Shown in pieces: positions 28,254-36,380 of a stretch of DNA of 64,000 nucleotides. Source of the DNA: CAZOBJ01 sp964577825 (GTDB lineage: Bacteria; Planctomycetota; SZUA-567; JAFGNG01); NCBI GenBank assembly GCA_964577825.1, contig CAZOBJ010000001.1:11877-75876 (forward strand), in the 5' to 3' direction. Made by a program: the position numbers and the translations under genes. Each line of letters opens with the position of its first letter. Position 1 is the first letter of the stretch. The notes below the pieces were generated by a model that was not told where the DNA came from, searched no databases, and was given only the letters and a program-made list of their open reading frames with translations.

Positions 28254-28943
28254 ATGCCTCCCCGCGACCAGGCTTGCCGTCTCGTCCCGGCCAGGAAGGT
28301 CCTCCCCGTCCTCCGCGCGCTGGACAAGCATTACGGGCGCAAGGAGCGGTCTGGCACGAGGGACCCGCTGGACGTCCTCGTGCATGGAGTCCTGTCGCAG
28401 AACACGTCAGACGTCAACAGCGGCAGGGCGTTCCGGTCGCTCATGGCCCGTTTCGGCACGTGGGCCGAACTGGCCAGGGCCGCCCCCCGGGAGATAGAGC
28501 GTGCCATCGAGAGCGGGGGCCTGGCTCCGCAGAAGACCGCGACCATCCGCGCCATCATGCGATGGCTGGGCGAGCGTGGGGCATATTCGCTTGATTTCCT
28601 GGCGAACCTGGACAACGAGGAGGTCGAGTCGTGCCTGACGCGCATCAAGGGCGTGGGCATCAAGACGGCTCGGCTGGTGCTGCTGTTCGGCCTGGGAAGG
28701 CCCGTGTTCGTGGTGGACACGCACGTGCACCGCGTGAGCCGGAGATTGGGCCTGATCCCGGACCGCGCGACCCGCCGCAAGGCGCACGAACTGCTTGATG
28801 AGGTCATACCGGACGCGCAAAAGTACAGCGGCCATCTGAACCTGATCGAGCACGGCCGCCGGACGTGCAGGTCGCAGTCCCCGCTGTGTGAGGGCTGCCC
28901 CGTGCGGCGGTGGTGCCTTTACGTGCGGGGCGAGGCGGCGTGA
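28254..28943 (+). CDS. Endonuclease III-like DNA glycosylase
   Basis: A 229-residue HhH-GPD DNA glycosylase for base excision repair. LSQNTSD replaces the usual LSQQT(T/S)D; the helix-hairpin-helix IKGVGIKTA carries the catalytic Lys and VVDTHVHR the catalytic Asp. The C-terminal 4Fe-4S loop has the exact C-x6-C-x2-C-x5-C spacing. Preference between oxidised pyrimidines and other lesions cannot be read. Cotranscribed with the fumarase subunit. It ends 3 bases before the convergent coiled-coil gene. Confidence 0.9.
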   Translation: MPPRDQACRLVPARKVLPVLRALDKHYGRKERSGTRDPLDVLVHGVLSQNTSDVNSGRAFRSLMARFGTWAELARAAPREIERAIESGGLAPQKTATIRAIMRWLGERGAYSLDFLANLDNEEVESCLTRIKGVGIKTARLVLLFGLGRPVFVVDTHVHRVSRRLGLIPDRATRRKAHELLDEVIPDAQKYSGHLNLIEHGRRTCRSQSPLCEGCPVRRWCLYVRGEAA

Positions 28944-28946
28944 GCG

Positions 28947-29747
28947 TCACTCTGCGGGCAGTTGGCTCTCCAGGCGCCCCACTCTGTCCGCCAGGTGCGA
29001 GTGCGCGTTCCTCAGGTCCAGGAAGACGCGGCTCGTGATGTACAACCTGTGGCGATCCTCGAGCCGGTCAATGTCGTCCTCCAGGTCCTCGACTTTCTCA
29101 TCCAGGTACTCCACCTTATCTTCCAGTCGGTCCAGCCTGTCGTCCAGCTTCTCGACTATGTCGCGGAGTTCCTGTATGAGGCGTTCGTGGCGGCGCACGG
29201 AGGCGAGTTCCTCCTCGGCGAGGTCTCTCTCGATGCGCGCCTTCTCCGCTTCCTGCTCGGCTTTCTTCACTTCCTCTTTTCTCAGGGCCTCCCGGTGCCA
29301 CTCGTCGCGTTCTTCGGCAAGCGCTTCCAGCTTGGCCTCGATGCGGTCCCGGGCTTCCTGGCCGGTGACCTGTTGGAGGGCTTTCTCGTAGGCCCGCCGC
29401 GCCTTGACCACCATCGCCGGCCCGTCTTCGACTTCCCATATCCGATCGTTGTAGGCGTCTCCCACCTGCTCGTGGTACTCGTACAGGGGGATGCTGAACC
29501 GCTTCAAGTCCCTTATCGTGTCCTTCGGGTAGGCTACGGTTGCCTGAGCGGGCGGCTCGACGTGGATCATCGCTTCCGTCTCCATCACGAGCCTTCCGGT
29601 GAGCACACGGCTGCTGAGGGCGATCTCAACCATCTCCACGCTCGCGGGCGCCTCCGGGGCTTCCCCCTGTTCCCCGGCCAGAAGGATAGGTCCATAGACC
29701 GACGACAGGACGGAGCACAGCACGATCACGCGGCGGACGGATTTCAT
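28947..29747 (-). CDS. Exported coiled-coil protein
   Basis: A 266-residue hypothetical protein. A signal peptide precedes about residue 25 (VLCSVLSSVYGPILLAG). Residues 30-80 include a small beta-rich segment (VEMVEIALSSRVLTGRL), reminiscent of short sequence-recognition modules seen in exported planctomycete proteins. Residues about 110-235 form a long charged coiled coil, ending in heptads of the type LEDKVEYLDEKVEDLEDD. The ATG has a GGGGGAG ribosome site. No family recognised; probably periplasmic. Confidence 0.7.
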   Translation of the reverse strand: MKSVRRVIVLCSVLSSVYGPILLAGEQGEAPEAPASVEMVEIALSSRVLTGRLVMETEAMIHVEPPAQATVAYPKDTIRDLKRFSIPLYEYHEQVGDAYNDRIWEVEDGPAMVVKARRAYEKALQQVTGQEARDRIEAKLEALAEERDEWHREALRKEEVKKAEQEAEKARIERDLAEEELASVRRHERLIQELRDIVEKLDDRLDRLEDKVEYLDEKVEDLEDDIDRLEDRHRLYITSRVFLDLRNAHSHLADRVGRLESQLPAE

Positions 29748-29783
29748 GGTCTCTCCCCCCGTTACCGGAATCTGCCATCTTGT

Positions 29784-29812
29784 ATTATACGCTGCCCCGG
29801 CCGGCCGGGACA
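29784..29812 (-). promoter_or_regulatory. Candidate promoter for the coiled-coil gene
   Basis: On the minus strand a perfect TATAAT (29789-29784) with a weak TGTCCC (29812-29807) 17 bases upstream. Confidence 0.35.
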
Positions 29813-29897
29813 GCCGGTCATTCCATCCCGGGGTTTTGGCGCGGCTCAGGCACAAGCCGGCGGGACGGGTCGTCTCTGGCGGGAGAGACACAGAAAT

Positions 29898-29924
29898 CGC
29901 CGGGCGTTGTGCCCGGCGCTACCC
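29898..29924. repeat. Palindromic repeat with CTACCC flank
   Basis: An 8-base stem (CGCCGGGC / GCCCGGCG) with a GTTGT loop at 29898-29918 is followed by CTACCC. The same loop and inner stem recur, inverted, at 61780-61792, and the stem-plus-CTAC layout recurs at 61.7 kb and inside the element at 44.4 kb. It lies between the deoxyribosyltransferase stop and the promoter of the coiled-coil gene. Confidence 0.6.
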
Positions 29925-29969
29925 GCGAAAAGGGCCGGGAATTCAGCCTTTCTACAAGGCGGCCCCGCC

Positions 29970-30434
29970 TCAATGGTCCTTTCGGGCCTTCTTGAGCGCC
30001 GTTACGATCTTGCCGGCCAGGTCCTTGGCAAGCTGCGCGGTGTTCTCCCCGAAGGACATCTCGCGCAGCAGTTCCGTGCACGCCCCGGCGATCACCAGGT
30101 TGACGCCTCGGTCCTGGCTCTCGCGGTAGTCGGTGCGGACGCCGATGATCGGCACCTGCCTCTCGTATGCGATGCCCATCTCGAGGGCCGTCCCGCTGTC
30201 CACGTCCGGACCGTCCAGCACGGCGACCAGCACGTCGGCGTCCCGCAGTCTGCTGATGCACGTGCGGAAGATTTGAGGGAAATCCGCCGGGTCGTTGTAG
30301 GAGTGGTCGAACTTGAAGTCCTGTGGAAGGATGACCTCCGCGCCCTCGATGCGTTTCTCCAGCTCTTGCGCCAGTGCGCGGTTCCAGCGCCGCTGGGCCT
30401 CCGTGAAAAGCGGTCCGGACAGATAGACCTTCAC
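29970..30434 (-). CDS. Nucleoside 2-deoxyribosyltransferase family protein
   Basis: A 154-residue member of the Nuc_deoxyrib_tr family, which exchanges bases on deoxyribonucleosides or hydrolyses nucleotides. YLSGPLF opens the fold, and DSGTALEMGIAY carries the catalytic glutamate. The frame is open further upstream, but the GTG at 30434 lies one base after the nnrE stop, begins exactly at the fold and has a GAGGG site. It is the last gene of the pilT-led run. Precise substrate unknown. Confidence 0.82.
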   Translation of the reverse strand: MKVYLSGPLFTEAQRRWNRALAQELEKRIEGAEVILPQDFKFDHSYNDPADFPQIFRTCISRLRDADVLVAVLDGPDVDSGTALEMGIAYERQVPIIGVRTDYRESQDRGVNLVIAGACTELLREMSFGENTAQLAKDLAGKIVTALKKARKDH

Positions 30435-30435
30435 C

Positions 30436-31155
30436 TCAGCTGCCCTCCGATTGCGCCTGCTCGAGCTGCTGCTGGATGACGCTGCGCGGGATGCTGATCT
30501 CGGCCACCTCCACGTCCCCCGTGAACCGGTGCGCCCCCGGCCGCGTGAATCCTGTCTTGTTGACCGCGAAAGTGACGGTGCGCTGGGCACGCACGGCGAC
30601 GCCGAGCGGCTCGCCGGTGTCGCAGTCCAGGCCCGACGGCACGTCCACGGCCAGCACGGGCCGGCCGGACCGGTTTATCGCCGCGATGGCCGACCGGAAC
30701 GGCTCGCGCACTTCACCCTTGACCCCCGTCCCCAGCAGCGCGTCGACGATCAGGTCGCACTCCGCACAGGCATCAAAGACGGCGGCGTCCTGCTGCGAGT
30801 TTGCCTCCCTCACCGCGATGCCCATGTTGAGCGCGATTCGCAGGTTCACGACGGCGTCGCCGGCTTGGTCGAGTGCCTGCTGAAGGCGGGCCAGCAGGGG
30901 CACGAACACGTTTGCACCCCAGTTCGTGAGGTGCCGCGCCGCGACGAAGCCATCCCCGCCGTTGTTGCCCCTGCCGCACAGTACGGCGACCCTCTTGCCC
31001 TCGACGCCGTCCAGCATCTCGCGCGCCGCCGCCGCGCAGGCCCGGCCGGCGTTCTCCATGAGGAGTATGCCCGGAATGCCGTACTGCTCAATGGCAATGC
31101 GGTCCAGTTGTCGGATTTGCTCCGCTGTGGCGGCGAGCGTGGGCATCATGTTCAT
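30436..31155 (-). CDS. nnrE: NAD(P)H-hydrate epimerase
   Basis: Repairs hydrated NAD(P)H by epimerising NADHX and NADPHX. The YjeF_N fold is complete: MENAGRA, CGRGNNGGDGFVAARHL, IVDALLGTG and VDVPSGLDCDTG. At 239 residues it is the epimerase alone, without the ADP/ATP-dependent dehydratase domain to which it is often fused. Its ATG overlaps the stop of the upstream lipoprotein gene (ATGA), indicating translational coupling. Confidence 0.92.
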   Translation of the reverse strand: MNMMPTLAATAEQIRQLDRIAIEQYGIPGILLMENAGRACAAAAREMLDGVEGKRVAVLCGRGNNGGDGFVAARHLTNWGANVFVPLLARLQQALDQAGDAVVNLRIALNMGIAVREANSQQDAAVFDACAECDLIVDALLGTGVKGEVREPFRSAIAAINRSGRPVLAVDVPSGLDCDTGEPLGVAVRAQRTVTFAVNKTGFTRPGAHRFTGDVEVAEISIPRSVIQQQLEQAQSEGS

Positions 31156-31820
31156 GTTGCGACCGGGGCACGGGCCGGCACTGACGCAGCCCCGTCACCC
31201 GTCGGCGGGCGGGCCTGTTCTGCGCGCAACTGTTCGACGAACGCCGCCGCCTCAGCGACGATGCGGTCCACGCTCGCGGCCGTGACGGCGAAGTCAACGC
31301 GCGGCACTTCCTGAGCCGCGCCCTCCGCAGGGCCCTTCTCGGAGTCTCTCATCTCCTGATAGGCCTCCAGGAGTCCGTTGAGCTGGGTTTTCTTCTCCAC
31401 AAGCCGGACCACCGCCCCCAGCAGTCGGTCCCTGCGTTGCGTGAACTCCGTGACTGTGATGTCCGCCCGGTTGTGTCGCTCGCAGAGGTCCGCCAGGAGC
31501 CCCACGACGGGCTGGACAGTGGCGTTCCAGCGGAGCTGGGCGTTGAAGATGAAGCCCTCCGACGGGCGGCTCCGACCGCGAGCATAGCCTATCGGCAGCT
31601 CGATGACGTACAGCATCGGTCGGTAATGAGGGATGAAGCTGCGGGCGGAGACGGGGTCGCGCCACTCGTGCCGGGCCAGGTCGTCGCTGACGCGCACGCG
31701 GACCTGGTTGCGGTGGCACGCTGTCAGAAGAGCGATGAGCACGAGGCCCGCACAACAGAGCAGTGGCGCACGACGACACGAGCGGACACGGGCATGAAAG
31801 ACAGCGGACTCGCCGGGCAT
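31152..31820 (-). CDS. Putative lipoprotein of unknown function
   Basis: A 222-residue protein with a basic N-terminus, a hydrophobic stretch (LVLIALL) and a lipobox LLTAC at Cys35, so it should be lipidated and placed in the envelope. The n-region is long for a signal peptide, but no alternative in-frame start was found. The remainder is mixed alpha/beta with helical C-terminus and an Ala/Pro-rich tail. It begins 15 bases after the pilT stop and overlaps nnrE. No family recognised. Confidence 0.6.
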   Translation of the reverse strand: MPGESAVFHARVRSCRRAPLLCCAGLVLIALLTACHRNQVRVRVSDDLARHEWRDPVSARSFIPHYRPMLYVIELPIGYARGRSRPSEGFIFNAQLRWNATVQPVVGLLADLCERHNRADITVTEFTQRRDRLLGAVVRLVEKKTQLNGLLEAYQEMRDSEKGPAEGAAQEVPRVDFAVTAASVDRIVAEAAAFVEQLRAEQARPPTGDGAASVPARAPVAT

Positions 31821-31835
31821 TCGCAGCAGCTTCCA

Positions 31836-33056
31836 CTACATGACGACTTCCTCGGTCAGGTCGATCTTCGACAGGTCGAGGCTCTTCACGGCCCTCTCGT
31901 AGCCGTGTCGCCGCAGCCTGTTGAGCATGTCGGGCCGGAAGAACGACTGCTTGACCGCGTCGGCCGGGCTCAGTTGCTTGCTCTCGACCTGCGCGAGCAG
32001 GTAGTTGTTGACCCGGTCGTTCATGTCCTGCTTCTCGACCGATCTCGAGTAAGCCTCGTCCAGCGTGATGAATCCCTCCTCCACCAGGTTAAGCAGGGAC
32101 TCGTTCATGGTCACCATGCCGTATTTCTTGCCGGTCTGGATGACTGAGGGGAGCTGGTAGGTCTTCTGCTCGCGGATCAGGTTGCTCACGGCACTGTGAA
32201 CGACCAGTATCTCGAACGCGGCGATCCGGCCCTTCACCTTCCGCCGGCAGAGCGTCTGGGCGATGACGGCCTTGAGCGTTTCGGCAAGCATGGTCCGGAT
32301 CTGCGCCTGCCTGTCCGGCGGGAACTGGTCGATGATCCGGTCCACCGTGCTGGTGGCGGTTGTGGTATGGACGGTGCCCAGCACGAGGTGTCCTGTCTCG
32401 GCGGCGGTGATGGCCAGTGCCATGGTCTCCAGGTCACGCATCTCGCCCACGAGAATAATGTCGGGGTCTTCGCGGAAGGCCGCCCTGAGCGCACGCTTGA
32501 AACTGTCCGTGTGCAGGCCCACCTGGCGGTGGCTGAATATGCAGTTGAGGTTGCTGTGCACGAACTCAACCGGGTCCTCGATGGTGATAACGTGGTCTGA
32601 CCTTTGCTCGTTGGCGTGGTGCAGCAGCGCCGCCAGCGTTGTGCTCTTGCCGCAGCCCGTCGGCCCCGTGCACAGGATAATGCCCTTCGGCAGCATCACC
32701 AGGTCCACGACCGTCTTGGGCAGCCCCAGATCCTCGACCGTCATGATATCGAACGGAATGAGGCGCTGAGCCATGGCTGGCCCGTTGATGTCGCAGTAGA
32801 TGTTGGTCCTGAATCGAGCGACGTTGGGGATCTCATAGGCGAAGTCGCTGTCGTGCGTCGCCTCGTACTCCCGCCGGTTCCTTTCGGGCACTATCTCGTA
32901 GACCAACGCTTTGACCTGCTCCGCCGTCAGGGACGGGAGCTTCATCTTCTGAAGGGCGCCGTCGATGCGTACTATGGGCGGCGAGCCGGTAGCCAGGTGC
33001 AGGTCAGAGCCGCTGTTCTTTATCAGGAAGTTCAGGAACTTGTCTACTTGAGCCAT
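31836..33056 (-). CDS. pilT: PilT-type pilus retraction ATPase
   Basis: Cytoplasmic hexameric ATPase that retracts type IV pili. Walker A GPTGCGKST is at 131-139, the Asp box ITIEDPVE near 157-164, Walker B DIILVGEMRD near 199-208, and the His box GTVHT follows. A SNLIRE segment matches the retraction-specific AIRxLIRE motif. The C-terminus extends to 406 residues, about 60 beyond E. coli PilT. A GGAGGGG ribosome site precedes the ATG. No other pilus gene is nearby. It heads a run with the lipoprotein, nnrE and the deoxyribosyltransferase. Confidence 0.93.
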   Translation of the reverse strand: MAQVDKFLNFLIKNSGSDLHLATGSPPIVRIDGALQKMKLPSLTAEQVKALVYEIVPERNRREYEATHDSDFAYEIPNVARFRTNIYCDINGPAMAQRLIPFDIMTVEDLGLPKTVVDLVMLPKGIILCTGPTGCGKSTTLAALLHHANEQRSDHVITIEDPVEFVHSNLNCIFSHRQVGLHTDSFKRALRAAFREDPDIILVGEMRDLETMALAITAAETGHLVLGTVHTTTATSTVDRIIDQFPPDRQAQIRTMLAETLKAVIAQTLCRRKVKGRIAAFEILVVHSAVSNLIREQKTYQLPSVIQTGKKYGMVTMNESLLNLVEEGFITLDEAYSRSVEKQDMNDRVNNYLLAQVESKQLSPADAVKQSFFRPDMLNRLRRHGYERAVKSLDLSKIDLTEEVVM

Positions 33057-33102
33057 GGCTCACCCCTCCGCTCGGGTCCCACGAACGTTACATGCGGGGA
33101 TT

Positions 33103-33131
33103 ATGTTAGCACCGTCGGCCGTCAGCGTCAA
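33103..33131 (-). promoter_or_regulatory. Promoter for pilT
   Basis: On the minus strand TTGACG (33131-33126), a 17-base spacer and TAACAT (33108-33103). The -35 element overlaps the stop codon of waaA, so pilT probably has its own promoter. Confidence 0.45.
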
Positions 33132-34447
33132 GCTGGATGGACGCGGCCTTTCTCCCGGGACAGCTCAGCCTGGCGGAAGACTCCCTCCAGCTTCGTCAGC
33201 GTCCGCTCGGTAGCCCCCTGACTTTCCAGGATCACCGATCGGGCGGCGCGCCCGATCGTCCCGGCCTGATCGGGATTGCTGAGTAGGCGGTCCAACTCCC
33301 TGACCAGTTCGGCGCGATCCCGGACTGCCAGGACGGCGTCGTTCTCCCTGAGGAGTCTCATCTCCGGGCGGAAGTTCCCCGTGTGCGGGCCGACCAGCAC
33401 CGGTTTGCCCAGCGCAGCGGGCTCCATCATGTTCTGGCCGCCCCCGGGCGGGTTAAGGCTGCGCCCAACGAAGGCACACGTGGCGAGCGCATAGCACTTG
33501 GTCAACTCGCCGATGGTGTCCAGCAGGATGACGGCGTCCTCCGGCGCGCTCCTTTGCTCCGCGTCAAGGACGGTTTTCTCGGCTATGCTGAAGCCACGTG
33601 AACGTAGAGCAGCCCTGATCTGCGCGGCGCGCTCGATGTGGCGGGGGGCGATGATGAGTCTGAGCCGGCGGTGCTTTATCTTCAGGTCTCTGTAGGCGCC
33701 GGCAAGCGCGGCCTCCTCGCCCCGATGCGTGCTGCCGGCGACCAGGACGGGATCCCCCGGCTCGATGGCGAAGGTGCGGGCCATCTGCTCCAGTTCCGCG
33801 GGCCTGAAGTCGGTCCTGAGCGCGTCGTACTTCAGGGAGCCGGACGTGCAAACGGCCTCCTCGCACATGCCGACCGCCCTGAATCCCGCCGCGTCCTCGC
33901 GGCTCCTGGCGCAGCAGATGCGCACGCCGTCCCACAGGTGCGGCCACAGCCGGTTGAGGACCCGGAGCAGGCGACGAGAGCCTCTCCCTATCCGGCCGCT
34001 GACGATTGCCACCGGCACGTGACGTGCGCGGCAGGCCTCCAGAAAGTTCGGCCAAATCTCCAGCTCAACCAGCAGAACCATGCTCGGCCTGACCCGCTCC
34101 AGAGCCCGCCCCACGCAGAAGGAGAAGTCCAGCGGCATGTAGAAGACCCTTGACTCGGGGTAGAGTTCTTCCAGCCGTCGCGCGCCGGTGTCGGTGTTCG
34201 TTGAGAAGACGATCTCCCAGCCCGGCCGCCGGCGTCTGATCTCCGCCACGAGGCGACGCGGTATGGCGGCCTCGCCGACGCTGGCGCAGTGTAACCACAG
34301 CCGCGGGGAGGTAGGCAGGTGAGGGACGAACCCCAGCCGCTGCAGGATGCCTGCCCGGTAGCGCCGGCCCTGAGGAAGCTTCCACAGCCAGTACGGCACC
34401 AGACATGCCGCAGCAGCGCCAAACACGCAGTTGAAGACCCAGCTCAT
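33128..34447 (-). CDS. waaA: 3-deoxy-D-manno-octulosonic acid (Kdo) transferase
   Basis: Adds Kdo to lipid A precursor at the inner membrane. A single N-terminal anchor (about residues 4-22) is followed by LWLHCASVGEA with the conserved glutamate, the FSTNTDTG loop, LVELEIWPN, AGSTHRGEE and the C-terminal NPPGGGQNMMEPAALGKPV. At 439 residues it has the usual length. It indicates that the organism makes Kdo-containing lipopolysaccharide and therefore has an outer membrane. A GGAGAAAGGA ribosome site precedes the ATG. Confidence 0.95.
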   Translation of the reverse strand: MSWVFNCVFGAAAACLVPYWLWKLPQGRRYRAGILQRLGFVPHLPTSPRLWLHCASVGEAAIPRRLVAEIRRRRPGWEIVFSTNTDTGARRLEELYPESRVFYMPLDFSFCVGRALERVRPSMVLLVELEIWPNFLEACRARHVPVAIVSGRIGRGSRRLLRVLNRLWPHLWDGVRICCARSREDAAGFRAVGMCEEAVCTSGSLKYDALRTDFRPAELEQMARTFAIEPGDPVLVAGSTHRGEEAALAGAYRDLKIKHRRLRLIIAPRHIERAAQIRAALRSRGFSIAEKTVLDAEQRSAPEDAVILLDTIGELTKCYALATCAFVGRSLNPPGGGQNMMEPAALGKPVLVGPHTGNFRPEMRLLRENDAVLAVRDRAELVRELDRLLSNPDQAGTIGRAARSVILESQGATERTLTKLEGVFRQAELSREKGRVHPA

Positions 34448-34478
34448 TCCTTTCTCCAGGACAATCCCACAGCCAGTT

Positions 34479-34508
34479 AGGATACATGCTTTGCCACGCG
34501 GTATTCAA
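34479..34508 (-). promoter_or_regulatory. Promoter for waaA
   Basis: On the minus strand TTGAAT (34508-34503), an 18-base spacer and TATCCT (34484-34479), 31 bases before the ATG. It is divergent from the kinase promoter. Confidence 0.45.
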
Positions 34509-34536
34509 TTGGGCACGCGGTGTGGTGGCTTCGGTC

Positions 34537-34565
34537 TTGACAGCCCGGCGGTCGCAACTTACACT
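34537..34565 (+). promoter_or_regulatory. Promoter for the protein kinase gene
   Basis: TTGACA (34537-34542), a 17-base spacer and TACACT (34560-34565), identical in both hexamers and spacing to the pheA promoter. The leader to the ATG at 34694 would be about 120 bases. Confidence 0.55.
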
Positions 34566-34693
34566 GTTGTGGCGCCGAAAGGCGCGGTGGGGGTCGGAGG
34601 CGACTGTCTGAGAGGTTCCTCTGTCTCTGCCTCTACCGCCAAGAGTTGAAGGTCGTGCGCTTCGGTGTCCTGTTGTCCGGCGGGAGGGTGGGC

Positions 34694-36196
34694 ATGTCAA
34701 CGCCTCAGGAAAGGCGTTTTGTTCGGCTGGCCCTGGCGCGCAAGGCGTTGACTCGCGAGCAGATGGAGGCCTGCCAGCAGTTACAGGCGCAGAAGCAGAA
34801 GGAAGGCACCAAGGCGCCCCTGTGGGACTGCGCCGTGCTGCAGAACATGCTCTCCCAGGACGATGCGGAGAAGCTGGAGGATGATGCGGGCGATCTGACG
34901 GTCGATAAGCTGGGGGAATTCACGATCGTCCGCAAGCTCGGCGAGGGGGGCATGGGGGCCGTTTACCTCGGGATCGGCTCGGACAAGAACCGCTCCGCCA
35001 TAAAGATCATGGCTCCCCACCTGTCCAAGCAGAGGCCCTTTCTGACCCGGTTCTTCCGGGAGGGACAGGCCTCTATGAAGCTCCAGCACCAGAACCTGGT
35101 CCGCGGCTACGACATTGGCGAGGACGCGGGTTACTACTTCTTCGCCCTGGAGTTCGTGGACGGCAAGAGCCTTAGCCAGATAATCCGGGACGGCGGGCCC
35201 CTTCCGCCCGAGAAGGCGACCGAGATCATACTGTCAGTGGCTGAGGCCTTGGCCTACGCTCACGAGAATCATGTCGTCCACCGCGACATAAAGCCCGAGA
35301 ACATCATGCTCACCAGGGACGGCGTGGCCAAGTTGATGGACCTCGGCCTGGCGCGCCAGACGGACAGCGAGGTCACTGCCCTGACGCGCACGGGCACGGC
35401 CATGGGCACGCCTTATTACATGGCGCCCGAGCAGGCGCAGGACGCCAAGCGGGCCGACGAGCGCAGTGACATCTATTCCCTGGGCGCTTCGTGGTATCAC
35501 ATGGTGACTGGCAAGGTTCCCTTCGAGGGCGCCACCTCCTATGAGGTCTTCCAGAAGCACCTGAAGGAGCCGCTCAGGCCACCCCAGGCGCTGGAAAGCA
35601 AAGTGCCGCGCGCCGTGTCTCTCAGCATCGAACGCATGATGGCGAAAGAGCCTGACCGGCGGTTCCAGAGCGCCACGGAGGTCTGTGAGCATATCCGGGA
35701 GCACTGCCTCGGCAAGCGAGATATCAAGAAAGAGCTGGGCGTCGGCGCGGAAGCCAAGACAGAGGCCAAAGAGGACCTCTGGGACATGAAGGTCGCGGTC
35801 AAGGGCAGGGTCGAAAAGCGGCGTTTCTCCCTGGCCGAACTGCGCGCGAGGATACGCAAGGGGCAGATCGGCCGCGAAACACCGGCCAAACGCGTCGGGG
35901 AGTCGGGTCCATACCAGCCTGCCGGTTCCTACAGCGAACTGGAGAGGGAGTTTCCCCGCGACTATGCTATGGCCGCTGCCGGGCAGAAGGATGGCGATGC
36001 ACCCTCCAGCAGGTCCGAACTGCGCAGCCTGCTGACCCACTACGATGAATCCGCCCGCTCATATCACCGCAAGCGCGGCCTGAAGAAGCTTGTGCCGCTG
36101 CTCATCAAGCTCGGGATTGCGGCGGTCGTGGCGCTGGTCATCTGGCTCTTCTGGGACAGCATCTCGGGCGTGCTCTCTGGCTTTATGGGCGACTGA
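34694..36196 (+). CDS. Membrane-anchored Hanks-type serine/threonine protein kinase
   Basis: A 500-residue kinase. Residues 1-65 are a helical N-terminal region found before many planctomycete kinases. The kinase core has GEGGMGAV (83-90), the ATP lysine K104, HRDIKPEN (186-193), DLG in place of DFG (206-208) and APE (234-236). A charged linker (about 350-420) contains SLAELRARIRKG, weakly like a GYF-2 type module. One transmembrane helix near residues 470-490 leaves a very short outside tail, so there is no extracellular sensor. The ATG at 34694 has a GGGAGGG ribosome site. Confidence 0.92.
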   Translation: MSTPQERRFVRLALARKALTREQMEACQQLQAQKQKEGTKAPLWDCAVLQNMLSQDDAEKLEDDAGDLTVDKLGEFTIVRKLGEGGMGAVYLGIGSDKNRSAIKIMAPHLSKQRPFLTRFFREGQASMKLQHQNLVRGYDIGEDAGYYFFALEFVDGKSLSQIIRDGGPLPPEKATEIILSVAEALAYAHENHVVHRDIKPENIMLTRDGVAKLMDLGLARQTDSEVTALTRTGTAMGTPYYMAPEQAQDAKRADERSDIYSLGASWYHMVTGKVPFEGATSYEVFQKHLKEPLRPPQALESKVPRAVSLSIERMMAKEPDRRFQSATEVCEHIREHCLGKRDIKKELGVGAEAKTEAKEDLWDMKVAVKGRVEKRRFSLAELRARIRKGQIGRETPAKRVGESGPYQPAGSYSELEREFPRDYAMAAAGQKDGDAPSSRSELRSLLTHYDESARSYHRKRGLKKLVPLLIKLGIAAVVALVIWLFWDSISGVLSGFMGD

Positions 36197-36380
36197 CCCC
36201 TTGCGCGCGCCATCTTGACGGCTGTCCGCTGCACGTCCCCGCTTCCCTGGCCTGATCTCTGACCCGGCGCAGCTTCGTGCCCCCCTCCAAGTTGCCGCCG
36301 ATCATCCTGCGCCTGCCGTCCAGAACCGGCCGCAGGCTTCATGCCATCGGTGCCTCCCGCCGGCCTCTCCACTGGGGCGA

